Assembly (NCBI GenBank): GCA_937893015.1
Contig: CALBJX010000094.1
Location: 1-64,000 of the forward strand
Direction: 5' to 3'
Source of the DNA: an uncultured Verrucomicrobiales bacterium
Lineage (GTDB): Bacteria; Verrucomicrobiota; Verrucomicrobiia; Verrucomicrobiales; Akkermansiaceae
DNA: 64,000 nt
The stretch's first letter is position 1; the number at the start of each line of letters is the position of its first letter. Below, piece after piece: positions 15,918-24,226 of this stretch. The notes beneath the pieces are model-generated. The model was not told the DNA's origin. It saw only the letters and a list, made by a program, of their open reading frames with translations, and did no database searches. Made by a program: the position numbers and the translations under genes.

Positions 15918-15949
15918 TCCGCGTCTTTGAGTATCAGAGGGCTATATAT

Positions 15950-17434
15950 ATGCGTTTTCGGGTCATATCAGCGGATGAGGCAGCTGCGTTGATAGGCGAT
16001 GGTGAAGTCGTCGCTATCAGCGGATTGACCCCTGCCGGTGCCGTGAAAGTGGTTCCGAAGGCCATTGCCGCGAAAGCACGTCAGGAGCATGCGGCAGGGC
16101 GGGCTTTTGGCATTCACCTGATGACAGGGGGCTCTAACTCGCCGGAGGTGGATGGGGCGTTAGCCGACGCAGGAGCGTTGCTGAGCCGTCTGCCCTTCCA
16201 GTCCAACCCCGATTTGCGTTCGCACATCAACGCGGGGGATGTCAAGTACACCGACCTGCACCTCTCCGACATCACGCAATCCATCCGCTATGGGCATTTG
16301 CCACGCCCCCGTACGGCTATCGTGGAGGTCTGCGATGTGACGGATGAGGGCGAACTGACTTTCACCACCAGCGAGAGCAACAGTGCGGGCTTCTGCCTGT
16401 ATGCCGAGCGCATTATCTTGGAGCTCAACCGCTACCACAAACCGCAGCTGCGCGAGCTGCATGACATCTATCTGCCGCAGGATTACCCGCACCGCGGGCC
16501 GATTAACATTCGCCGCCCGTGGGACCGCATCGGCAGCAAAACTCTCAAGGTTGACCCTTCCAAAATCGTCGGTATTGTGGAGACTCACCTCCCGGACGGG
16601 GTCAAACCCTTCAAAGAGGGTACGCCCGTGACGGAGGCCATCGGCCGCAACATCGTGCGTTTCTTTGAGCAGGAGTACCAAAGTGGGCGCATCCCGAAGG
16701 AATTCCCGCCGATTCAGAGTGGCATCGGCAATGTGGCCAATGCCGTGCTGGGTGCCATCAAAGAATCGAGCATCATCCCGCCCATCTGCATGTACACGGA
16801 GGTGCTGCAGGATACGGCGTTCAGTCTGGTAAAATCCGGGCGGTGTAAGTTTGCCTCCAGCAGCACCATTACCGTTACGGAGCCGCTGCTGCAGGAGATT
16901 TACGCGAATTTCGACTTCTACAAAGACAAAATCGTGCTGCGCCCCACGGAAATCTCCAACAACCCGGAGGTGGCGCGTCGCATGGGAGTCATCAGCATGA
17001 ACACCGCCATCGAGGCGGATATCTTCGGCAACGTCAATTCCTCCCACTTCTACGGCACCAAGATGATGAACGGCATCGGCGGCAGTTGCGACTTTGCTCG
17101 CGCCGCGGGGTTGGCGGTGCTCTCCTGCCCCTCCGTGGCCAAGGGCGGGGCCATCTCCGCTATTGTCCCCATGGTCTCCCACGTGGACCAAACGGAGCAC
17201 GATGTGGATGTTTTGGCCACGGAACAAGGAGTGGCTGACCTGCGAGGACTCTGTCCCGCCGACCGCGCCGTCTGCATCATCGAGCATTGCGCACACCCGG
17301 ACTATCGCCCTCTGTTGAGACGCTACCTTGAGCTTGGCAAGGGCAGCGGCCACACGCCGCTGAGCCTGTCGCATGCCTTCGCCTTCCACCGCGCCTTCCT
17401 CGAAACCGGGGATATGCGCAACGCTATCTTATAA
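15950..17434 (+). CDS. Acetyl-CoA hydrolase/transferase-family CoA-transferase (succinate CoA-transferase type)
   Basis: The 494-residue protein is of the class I CoA-transferase family that includes succinyl-CoA:acetate CoA-transferase (AarC, Cat1). It contains PIQSGIGNVANAVLGAI, then CMYTEVLQDTAF, where the Glu in YTEV is the expected acyl-enzyme nucleophile. NSSHFYGTKMMNGIGGSCDF and VDVLATEQGVADLRG follow, all diagnostic of the family. The likely reaction exchanges CoA between succinyl-CoA and acetate or propionate, which fits a fermentative gut bacterium making those acids; this use is inferred. It is not a short-chain alpha/beta heterodimer, because both halves are in one chain. An acyltransferase gene follows 22 nt later. 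Confidence 0.88.
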   Translation: MRFRVISADEAAALIGDGEVVAISGLTPAGAVKVVPKAIAAKARQEHAAGRAFGIHLMTGGSNSPEVDGALADAGALLSRLPFQSNPDLRSHINAGDVKYTDLHLSDITQSIRYGHLPRPRTAIVEVCDVTDEGELTFTTSESNSAGFCLYAERIILELNRYHKPQLRELHDIYLPQDYPHRGPINIRRPWDRIGSKTLKVDPSKIVGIVETHLPDGVKPFKEGTPVTEAIGRNIVRFFEQEYQSGRIPKEFPPIQSGIGNVANAVLGAIKESSIIPPICMYTEVLQDTAFSLVKSGRCKFASSSTITVTEPLLQEIYANFDFYKDKIVLRPTEISNNPEVARRMGVISMNTAIEADIFGNVNSSHFYGTKMMNGIGGSCDFARAAGLAVLSCPSVAKGGAISAIVPMVSHVDQTEHDVDVLATEQGVADLRGLCPADRAVCIIEHCAHPDYRPLLRRYLELGKGSGHTPLSLSHAFAFHRAFLETGDMRNAIL

Positions 17435-17456
17435 AACAAGAAATTGAGATGAGAAA

Positions 17457-18575
17457 ATGAGTGCAGATTCCTCAATGGCTCCGGCATTGGTGCCGATCAA
17501 GAAAAAGCGTTACGAATGGATTGATAATGCTCGCATTGTTGCAGCATTTCTCATTATGGTCAATCATTTGCCTTGTGTGGGCTCAGAGCTGAATGGTTTT
17601 TCTTCGGTGGATTTTTTGCAGATGGTGTGTCGGAATTGCTTTTATAATGGGCGTGTCCCGTTTTTCCTTATATTAGCCGGTTACTTCCTGTCTCGCAATA
17701 TCACATGGAAGAAAGCGTGGGATCGTTTTATTTGGCTATTGATTCCCTTTGTTATTTGGAATGCCGTTTATGCCTACGGCTTTTTGCATCATGCTTTCTC
17801 CTTGCGGAGCGTGTGTGTGGATCTGTTGGGTATTAATAACATTATCCATCGAAGTGTTATCTCTTTATTCGGTTCATCGGTATCGTCTTACCCCGTAATC
17901 GGACCATCTTGGTTCCTTCGCGATATCATGTTCCTGTCGTTACTGACCCCGCTTATCGTTCGATTCGCTAAGTGGATACCTGCTATCTTGGTAGTAATGA
18001 CCTCGTTGATGCTGTTCCAAATGCCGCCGAATTCCGCAGCGCTTTTTTCGCCGACTACCATTTATTTTTATTTATTGGGAGTCTCCTTGGTCCGTTTTCG
18101 CTTGGATGATGCCTATCTGATTCTGAATCGCTCGTTTCTGCCGTTTTTTGTCGTGGGAATTGTTGCCTCCTTCTTGTGCGTATTGGCTATGTTTGTCTCC
18201 GGAATTCGGGAGTTCCGAGGCTTGCCTATGTCATACTTTTTTGCATCGCTATTTGGGATGACCTTCGGCGCTGTTCTGATTGCCTATTGTGGCATTTTGA
18301 TTGAGAAATTGACCCCGCACTTTTCCAAGTTGATAGCCCCTTTAGGTCCGGCTTGTTTCTTGGTGTTCATGCTGCATATGCCTATTTTTGAGCTTTTACA
18401 GGAATATTATCCGTCAGCTTTTGAGGGTTTGAACGCTTTGTTGGTGCCCGTTCCGGTGTTCATCTTCATAGCCGCTCTCTTCCTGGGAATGAAACGTTTT
18501 ACGCCTTTCCTGATGCCCTATTTGGGACACATGAAAATGCAAAAGTCTACACGAGCAAAAGTGGAGCAGCATTAA
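17457..18575 (+). CDS. Acyltransferase-3 family membrane protein
   Basis: The product (372 aa) has a short polar N-terminus and then YEWIDNARIVAAFLIMVNH, the acyltransferase-3 opening in which an Arg and His are essential in studied members. About ten hydrophobic helices follow, with RVPFFLILAGYFLSRN and PSWFLRDIMFLSLLTPLI blocks. Family members O-acetylate or succinylate surface polysaccharides and other periplasmic acceptors. Base composition is visibly more AT-rich than in the genes around it, as in the glycosyltransferase at 50797, suggesting transfer. It lies in an area already marked by an insertion-sequence relic. The acceptor is unknown. Confidence 0.82.
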   Translation: MSADSSMAPALVPIKKKRYEWIDNARIVAAFLIMVNHLPCVGSELNGFSSVDFLQMVCRNCFYNGRVPFFLILAGYFLSRNITWKKAWDRFIWLLIPFVIWNAVYAYGFLHHAFSLRSVCVDLLGINNIIHRSVISLFGSSVSSYPVIGPSWFLRDIMFLSLLTPLIVRFAKWIPAILVVMTSLMLFQMPPNSAALFSPTTIYFYLLGVSLVRFRLDDAYLILNRSFLPFFVVGIVASFLCVLAMFVSGIREFRGLPMSYFFASLFGMTFGAVLIAYCGILIEKLTPHFSKLIAPLGPACFLVFMLHMPIFELLQEYYPSAFEGLNALLVPVPVFIFIAALFLGMKRFTPFLMPYLGHMKMQKSTRAKVEQH

Positions 18576-18594
18576 GCGAGAGTGTCGGTCGACA

Positions 18595-19443
18595 TTATTT
18601 GCCGAGAGAATTGCGGAGCGTGAGGGCGTCGCGCAGCGCACGGACGTCGTGGACGCGGTGGAGGTCTGCACCGCGGTCGGCGGAGAGGAGGGACATCACC
18701 ACGGTGGGGAGGGCGTCGCGGACGGGGGCGGGGGTGCCGCCGTTGAGCACGGCACCCATGAAGCGCTTGCGGGAGAGCGCCATGAGCATCGGCAAATCGC
18801 GCACGCGTGTCTCCTCCAAGTGCTGAATGAGCGCCAGATTGTGCTCGGTGGTTTTGCCGAAGCCGATGCCGGGGTCCAGACAGATGCGGGCCGGGGCGAT
18901 GCCGTCTGCTTCGGCGAGGGCGACGCGCTCTTCAAAGAAGTCGCGGACTTCGGCAACGACGTCCCCGTAGTGCGGGGCAAGCTGCATGGTGCGCGGTTCG
19001 CCCTGCATGTGCATAAGAATGATGCCACAGGGATGCGCGGCGCAGAGCGCACGCATGGCGGGGGAGGCTAAGCCCGTGATGTCGTTGATGATATCCACCC
19101 CCGCCTCCAGCGCGGCGGCTGCGACGGAGACGTGGCGCGTGTCCACGGAAAGGATGGCGTCCGCATGGCGGCGGCGCAGCTCGCAGATGACGGGGATGAC
19201 GCGGGCGGCTTCCTCCTCCTCGCTCACCTCGGCAGAGCCCGGGCGCGTGCTCTCCCCGCCGATGTCGAGGATGTGCGCACCATCCGCCAACAACTGCTCG
19301 GCGTGGGCGAGCGCGGTCTCATAGGTGGCGTGCTCCCCGCCGTCCGAGAAGGAATCGGGCGTGACGTTGAGAATACCCATGATGGCTCCCGAAGCGGGAA
19401 TCGGCCATGCGGAAGAACGGAGTTGCCAAATGCGAGACTTCAT
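18595..19443 (-). CDS. folP: Dihydropteroate synthase
   Basis: The protein (282 aa) is a TIM barrel with the two DHPS signatures GILNVTPDSFSDGG (residues about 24-37) and GAHILDIGGESTRPGS, plus DIINDITGL and the C-terminal pterin-site region ALSRKRFMG. It condenses dihydropterin pyrophosphate with p-aminobenzoate in folate synthesis and is the sulfonamide target. It is the last gene of a compact minus-strand unit after a phosphohexomutase and crcB, with only 1 nt between the crcB stop and its ATG. No folK or folB is next to it. Confidence 0.94.
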   Translation of the reverse strand: MKSRIWQLRSSAWPIPASGAIMGILNVTPDSFSDGGEHATYETALAHAEQLLADGAHILDIGGESTRPGSAEVSEEEEAARVIPVICELRRRHADAILSVDTRHVSVAAAALEAGVDIINDITGLASPAMRALCAAHPCGIILMHMQGEPRTMQLAPHYGDVVAEVRDFFEERVALAEADGIAPARICLDPGIGFGKTTEHNLALIQHLEETRVRDLPMLMALSRKRFMGAVLNGGTPAPVRDALPTVVMSLLSADRGADLHRVHDVRALRDALTLRNSLGK

Positions 19444-19444
19444 A

Positions 19445-19825
19445 TCAGATGCCGCGTGTTAAGCGGAAGGCGAGGAAGAAGAGTAGCAGACCGCCTATCA
19501 GCGAGACGGCCATGTACAGAAAAGCGGGCAGCAGGGAACCTTGGCGGAGCAGGGCGATATTCTCCCCCGCGAAAGTGGAGAAAGTGGTGAAGCCGCCGCA
19601 AAGCCCGATGGTGAGCGCGGCTCGTAGGTCGGGGTGCAAGGACGCGCCGTGTTTCTCAAACAGCCCGTTGAGGAGCCCCAGCAGCAGACAGCCCGCGAGG
19701 TTAATCGCGAGCGTGTGCCACGGAAACGCCGCTGCATCGGCGGCGCGTTTGATGAGCTCCCCCGCGCCGTAGCGCAGCACGGAACCCACAAACCCGCCTA
19801 TACCGATGAACAGAGCCGTTTGCAT
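19445..19825 (-). CDS. crcB: Fluoride exporter (CrcB/Fluc)
   Basis: The 126-residue protein has four hydrophobic helices with the family markers GGFVGSVLRYGAG at the N-terminus, an Asn in TLAINLAGCLLLG, and GLCGGFTTFSTFAGE around residues 73-87, which forms the Phe box and Na+ site. The family forms dual-topology dimers that export fluoride. It begins 6 nt after the phosphohexomutase stop and ends 1 nt before folP. No fluoride riboswitch is visible upstream, so expression probably follows the promoter at 21788. Confidence 0.93.
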   Translation of the reverse strand: MQTALFIGIGGFVGSVLRYGAGELIKRAADAAAFPWHTLAINLAGCLLLGLLNGLFEKHGASLHPDLRAALTIGLCGGFTTFSTFAGENIALLRQGSLLPAFLYMAVSLIGGLLLFFLAFRLTRGI

Positions 19826-19831
19826 CCTCTT

Positions 19832-21775
19832 TTAGTTCATGCGGGCGTTCGCATCCGCTTCGAGCGCCGCCCAGAGGGAAGCAATCTTGCCTTCGACTTC
19901 GGCCTTGGCGGCGGTCAGTTCCGCACCGGGATTGCCGTGGGCGAAGAGGTAGTACTTAATCTTGGGCTCGGTGCCGCTGGGGCGGACGGCGAAGCTGCGG
20001 CCGTCCTCGAGGTCGGCGAAGAGCATCTTCTCGGCGGGGATGGGGTCGCCCTCGGCATCGGTGAGATTGCCTGCGGAGAAATCGCGGAAGGCGACGACCT
20101 TCGCGCCGTCCATCTCGGTCGGCGGGTTCTCGATGTAGGTCTTGGTCAGCGCGGCAATCTTGGCGGCACCGTCGGCACCTTCCATCACAAGGCTCTTGCC
20201 CAGCTCCTTGTAGAAGCCGTATTCTTCGTAGATGGCGTTCAGGCATTCCAACAGGCCCATGCCCTTGGTGGCGAGGTAGGCGTTCATCTCCGCGAGGCAG
20301 AGGGCAGCGACGTTCGCGTCCTTGTCGCGGACAAAATCCTGCGCGAGATAGCCGTAGCTCTCCTCACCGCCGAACACGAAATACTTGCTGTGGGCGAGAC
20401 GGAGGTCGCGTGTCTCCTGCTCGGAGAGGTCGCGGTAGGTGCTGCGCAGCTCGGCGGGGATGGCGTTCTCGTACTTGCCGAGCTTGGCTGCGATGTACTT
20501 GAAGCCCGTGAGCACGTTCACTGTCTCGATGCCGTGCTTGGCGGCAATCGCATCCTGCAGGGGGCTGGTCACGAATGTCTTGACCATCACGGCGTGCTTG
20601 ATGTTGGCATCGTTCACAATGCCGAGCTCCTTCACCGTCATGCAGCGGTACCACGCGAGCAGGCAGCCCGTCTGGTTGCCCGTGAGCAGCTCCATCTTGC
20701 CTGTGGCCTTGTTGCGGACGGCGATGCCCATGCGGTCGCAGTCGGGATCGGTGGCAATCACGAGGTCGGCGTTCTCCGCATCGGCCTGTGCCACCGCCAT
20801 GTCGAGGGCAGGGGCGTTTTCAGGGTTCGGGCTGGCCACTGTCGGGAAGCGGCCGTCCTGGATATCCTGCTCCGCCACCGTGCTCACATTGCAGCCGAGC
20901 TGCTTGAGCAGGGGGACGATGCAACGCTTGCCCGTGCCGTGCAGGTTGGTGTACACCACCTTGGCGGATGCCTGAGAGAAGACCTCCGGGCGGAGGGCGA
21001 CCTGACGCAGACGCTTGATGTAAATCTCATCCATCTCCGCGCCGAGCACACGAAGACTCCCCTGCTGCTCGGCGGGCAGTGGGGTATAGGTGTCGGAGGA
21101 AAGGGCGTTCACCTCGGCAATCACCGCTTTGTCATGCGGGGCGATGAGCTGGGCGCCATCGTTGAAGTAGGCCTTGAAGCCGTTGTCGTGGCTGGGGTTG
21201 TGGGAGGCGGTGAGCATCACGCCCGTGTCGGCGCGCAGCTCGCGGATGGTGAAGGACACCTCGGGCACGGAGCAGGGGCCGTCAAACAGCGCACAGTCGC
21301 AGCCGAGCTCGGTGGCAATCTTGGCGCAGAGCTCCGCGAAGTCGCGGGAGAAGTGGCGCGTGTCGTGACCGATGACGATGAGCGGCTTGCGCCTCGTGCC
21401 CTCGGCCTCCACGAAGCGGCGCACATAGGTGATGAGCCCGCGCATGGCGCGACCGACGTTAAAGTAGTTCATGCTGGCGGTGCCCACGCAGGGGAACTCA
21501 GGGCGCCCGTTGATGCCGCCCTTGCCCTGTTCGGTGGCGGTCACCTTGGTGCCGATGGTGCGGCCGCGCAGACCGCCTGTGCCGAAGGCCAGCGTCTTGT
21601 AGAAGCGGTTGTTGAGCTCGGCAAAATCGCCCGCGTTCGCCAGCTCGGCAATGGTGGCGGGGATGACGGGGTCAGTCGTGCCGCCCGTGAGCAGCTTGAT
21701 GTTCTCCAGAGAATCGGCGAGCAGCTTGCCGTCGGCAACGGCCTGCTCCAGCGTGGAAAGAAGAGTCGCGTCCAT
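19832..21775 (-). CDS. Phosphoglucomutase/phosphomannomutase-family phosphohexomutase
   Basis: The 647-residue enzyme has the four α-D-phosphohexomutase domains. The phosphoserine loop is MLTASHNPSHDNGFKAYF, the metal-binding loop is IATDPDCDRMGIAVR, the sugar-specificity loop is FGGEESYGY, and the phosphate-binding loop is FAVRPSGTEPKIKYY. The GGEES motif favours a glucose-type phosphomutase, and the RTIGTKVTATEQGKGG opening and extra length match the larger PgmB/YhxB group. It interconverts hexose 1- and 6-phosphates, feeding glycogen, nucleotide sugars and glycolysis. A promoter with 17-bp spacing lies just upstream and probably also drives crcB and folP. Confidence 0.92.
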   Translation of the reverse strand: MDATLLSTLEQAVADGKLLADSLENIKLLTGGTTDPVIPATIAELANAGDFAELNNRFYKTLAFGTGGLRGRTIGTKVTATEQGKGGINGRPEFPCVGTASMNYFNVGRAMRGLITYVRRFVEAEGTRRKPLIVIGHDTRHFSRDFAELCAKIATELGCDCALFDGPCSVPEVSFTIRELRADTGVMLTASHNPSHDNGFKAYFNDGAQLIAPHDKAVIAEVNALSSDTYTPLPAEQQGSLRVLGAEMDEIYIKRLRQVALRPEVFSQASAKVVYTNLHGTGKRCIVPLLKQLGCNVSTVAEQDIQDGRFPTVASPNPENAPALDMAVAQADAENADLVIATDPDCDRMGIAVRNKATGKMELLTGNQTGCLLAWYRCMTVKELGIVNDANIKHAVMVKTFVTSPLQDAIAAKHGIETVNVLTGFKYIAAKLGKYENAIPAELRSTYRDLSEQETRDLRLAHSKYFVFGGEESYGYLAQDFVRDKDANVAALCLAEMNAYLATKGMGLLECLNAIYEEYGFYKELGKSLVMEGADGAAKIAALTKTYIENPPTEMDGAKVVAFRDFSAGNLTDAEGDPIPAEKMLFADLEDGRSFAVRPSGTEPKIKYYLFAHGNPGAELTAAKAEVEGKIASLWAALEADANARMN

Positions 21776-21787
21776 ATTGATGCGCCC

Positions 21788-21816
21788 ATTCTACCACGCC
21801 CGCGCCCGCATGGCAA
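21788..21816 (-). promoter_or_regulatory. Promoter of phosphohexomutase-crcB-folP
   Basis: On the minus strand, TTGCCA (21811-21816), 17 bp, TAGAAT (21788-21793), then 12 nt to the ATG at 21775. Confidence 0.6.
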
Positions 21817-21841
21817 GCAGGATGACAGGGCTGCATGCGGC

Positions 21842-21875
21842 AAAAAAACGGCCTGACGCGGTCGTCAGGCCGTTT
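21842..21875 (-). terminator. Intrinsic terminator of the IdeS-like PEP-CTERM gene
   Basis: On the minus strand a 12-bp perfect stem (21846-21857 with 21864-21875, 6-nt loop) is followed by an unbroken T7 run. It lies 18 nt past the stop codon at 21894. Confidence 0.9.
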
Positions 21876-21893
21876 CGGGTGAGAAAGAGATTT

Positions 21894-24164
21894 TCAGGCA
21901 CGCTTGCGGCGCACGGCGAGTGCTGCGAGAGCCATCAGGCTCAGCGTCGCCGTGGCGGGCTCGGGGATGTTGCCGAGGCGGTAGCTCCCGTTGCCTTCGC
22001 CTTTGTAGATGTTTGTGCCGTCCACAATGAAGGTGACGTTGGTGAGGTCTTTATAGCCGCCGATGGTGAGGGATACCATGGCGTTCGGGTCGGCACCATC
22101 GGTGAAAAGCGCATTGATGATGGCGCTGTTAACCATGACGTTGATGTCGTCCAAGGTGGTGAGGTCCAGACTACCGGAGAGAGCTTCCATGGGGGTAAGG
22201 GTCAGCTCATTGCCGGTGAGCAAGACGGATTGAAGCGTTAAGTCGATGACGTTCGCGGAGACGCCCGCTTTCAGCATGAGGTCCCCGTTTTCCAGCTCCA
22301 GATGGTAGCCCGTCAGAGCGCCGGAGAGCTCGGCGATGCCCGAGAGAGTGCCTCCTGCTGAGCTGATGAGCGTGGTGGCGCTGCCGCCGCTGAGGGCGTT
22401 GATGTAGTCCTGCGAGAGGGCGATGGTCACGCCCGTGAGGTCGAAGTCCCCGTTGAGTGTCAGCGCGGAGCCATTGTTGAAGCTCAGCTCTTTCACGTTG
22501 AAATGCTCCGTGTTCGTGACGCCGTCGCCGGAGGGCAGGGACTTGGCGGAGACCATGGTCGAGGGATCGTTGATGGTGACCTGCCCGTTGAGCACCAGCA
22601 CATCCGCAATGAGGGCGCCGTTGAAGGTGGAGCCATCCTCGGCGGTGACAGTCAGTGAGCCCTTGTCGAGATTGAGCAGGTTGCCGTTGATAACGGCCCC
22701 CTTCTCAAAGCTCACGGAGACCTTGCCTGCGCCCACGTTTTCCACGTTGGCGTTCACCTCCTTGTTCTCCTTGAAATAGATGTTCAGCTCAGAGCCTTCG
22801 CTGAGCATGGAGCGGAGGGACCCCGTCCAGTCCTTCACATCGCCTTGGAAGGTGTAGGTGTGGGTGGCTCCGCCCTTTTGGTCGGCAAGACGGAAGTCTC
22901 CCGTGCCGCTGACAGCGCCCGCAAAGGTGATGTTCTTGGTGCCGCTGACATCCGTGAGACTCAGGCCGGGGGTGCCGAGTCGGCTGTCGTTCGTAAGTTT
23001 GACGGCACCCTTGATGGTGGCGACATCCTCCTTCCAATCACTGACGCTCGCGGCGCTCAATTCGGCCACGGAGCCGTTGACGGAGGCTCTGTCCAGCGTG
23101 CCGGCGCTCAGGCTGCTTGCCGTGCCCGTCAGGCGCACTGTGCCGCTCCAGTCCTTGCCGAGTTTGGCATAGCCCATGTCGAAGTTTTCCGCAATGTAGG
23201 TGCCCTTGCCGGAGAGTTCCGCGCTGAAGCCCGCCTTCGGGTCCTCCGATACCACGCGGGAGGAGCTCAGCTCCATCCCCGCGCCGATATTCAGCGTGCC
23301 GTTGGCGTTCAGGTGGAAAGAGGTGGCGGTTTCATGAGCTCCGCCGATGCTGTAGTCGCCGGCGGTGCCGTCCTTGCCCAGATAGACCTTGTTGTTATCC
23401 GGGTTTTCGGCGGCCTTGGCATAGGGGTCCAGCAGGAAGGTGAGCTCCACCACCTTCCAGCGGCGGTTCGTGCCGTCGTTGAAGTAGTATTCCGTCTCGC
23501 CGTCCGCGTTGGGGGCGGAAGAGAAGGTGGCTTTGTTCATCTGCTCGGGGTCATCCGAGTTCGTATAGTAGATGGCGGTCATGCGCTCGGGGTCGCCCGG
23601 GCCGTAGGATTCAAACTCACCGCCCCAGATGGTGAGCGCGTGGGCACCCGTGCCGGGGGTCTGGTTCATGGTGAGCCCCATGGCCAGATTGTTTTGAAGC
23701 CCCCAGGAGATAGCCTCTTGGAGGGTCATGGAGGTGTAGAGGTTGCCCTTCAGATCGTAGCCGGAGGGGGTGACATCTACCTTGTAGCCGAGGTCGGAGG
23801 GGACATAGGTGGCGGTGGTGCAAACGGCCTGACCCGTGGCGTGGTTGTAGGCGGAGGCGTAGAAGTTGCAGTCTGCCGAAATGGTTGTCGAGGCGTTCTT
23901 GGTGTAGTCAAAAATCTTGTCGTAGATATCGTAGGCATTCGCCGTCTCTTTAGAGTTCTGCGAGTACCAGTAGGCCAGCATGTTGGAGGCGGCCACGGCG
24001 GCGCAGGTCTGCGAGTCGATGATGCCTCTGTCGGGGTCGCGCACCAGATACTTGCTCACATCAAAGTATCCGCCTTCAAGTGTTACGCCGTTGAGCAGAC
24101 GTGTTTCGGCGGAGGCAAGCCCGCAGGAGGCCAGAGCAAGAGAGAGGAAAAGCGTCTTTTTCAT
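21894..24164 (-). CDS. PEP-CTERM surface protein with IdeS/Mac-like (C66) cysteine-protease head
   Basis: The precursor is 756 residues. Residues 1-19 are a signal peptide (MKKTLFLSLALASCGLASA). Residues about 22-245 resemble the streptococcal IgG protease IdeS. The segment DSQTCAAVAASNMLAYWYSQN has the putative nucleophile Cys54. The segment AMGLTMN...GAHALTIWGGEF has putative His175. AIYYTNSDD (Asn202, Asp204) aligns with the IdeS stretch that supplies its Asp pair. The rest is a Gly/Ser/Thr/Asn-rich repetitive stalk of the kind seen in β-helical passenger domains. It ends with a PEP-CTERM tail: EPATATLSL, a hydrophobic helix and RRKRA. PEP-CTERM proteins are sorted by exosortase, but no exosortase gene is in this window. 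The start has GGAG..AAAGG upstream. The substrate is unknown; immunoglobulin cleavage is only suggested. Confidence 0.8.
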   Translation of the reverse strand: MKKTLFLSLALASCGLASAETRLLNGVTLEGGYFDVSKYLVRDPDRGIIDSQTCAAVAASNMLAYWYSQNSKETANAYDIYDKIFDYTKNASTTISADCNFYASAYNHATGQAVCTTATYVPSDLGYKVDVTPSGYDLKGNLYTSMTLQEAISWGLQNNLAMGLTMNQTPGTGAHALTIWGGEFESYGPGDPERMTAIYYTNSDDPEQMNKATFSSAPNADGETEYYFNDGTNRRWKVVELTFLLDPYAKAAENPDNNKVYLGKDGTAGDYSIGGAHETATSFHLNANGTLNIGAGMELSSSRVVSEDPKAGFSAELSGKGTYIAENFDMGYAKLGKDWSGTVRLTGTASSLSAGTLDRASVNGSVAELSAASVSDWKEDVATIKGAVKLTNDSRLGTPGLSLTDVSGTKNITFAGAVSGTGDFRLADQKGGATHTYTFQGDVKDWTGSLRSMLSEGSELNIYFKENKEVNANVENVGAGKVSVSFEKGAVINGNLLNLDKGSLTVTAEDGSTFNGALIADVLVLNGQVTINDPSTMVSAKSLPSGDGVTNTEHFNVKELSFNNGSALTLNGDFDLTGVTIALSQDYINALSGGSATTLISSAGGTLSGIAELSGALTGYHLELENGDLMLKAGVSANVIDLTLQSVLLTGNELTLTPMEALSGSLDLTTLDDINVMVNSAIINALFTDGADPNAMVSLTIGGYKDLTNVTFIVDGTNIYKGEGNGSYRLGNIPEPATATLSLMALAALAVRRKRA

Positions 24165-24175
24165 ACCTTTTCTCC

Positions 24176-24204
24176 AGTTAAGCACATCCCTCGCGTGCCT
24201 GCAA
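24176..24204 (-). promoter_or_regulatory. Promoter of the IdeS-like PEP-CTERM gene
   Basis: On the minus strand TTGCAG (24199-24204), 17 bp, TTAACT (24176-24181), then 11 nt to the ATG at 24164 with GGAGAAAAGG between, giving a very short leader. Confidence 0.5.
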
Positions 24205-24226
24205 GGATGAAATGACGAAAAAAACG

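Noticed and set aside
19826..19831. A fluoride riboswitch upstream of crcB.
   Set aside because: crcB begins only 6 nt after the upstream gene, leaving no room for the RNA.
19634..21856. A 740-codon plus-strand frame opposite the phosphohexomutase.
   Set aside because: The minus strand has all four phosphohexomutase active-site loops. The plus-strand product shows no domain.
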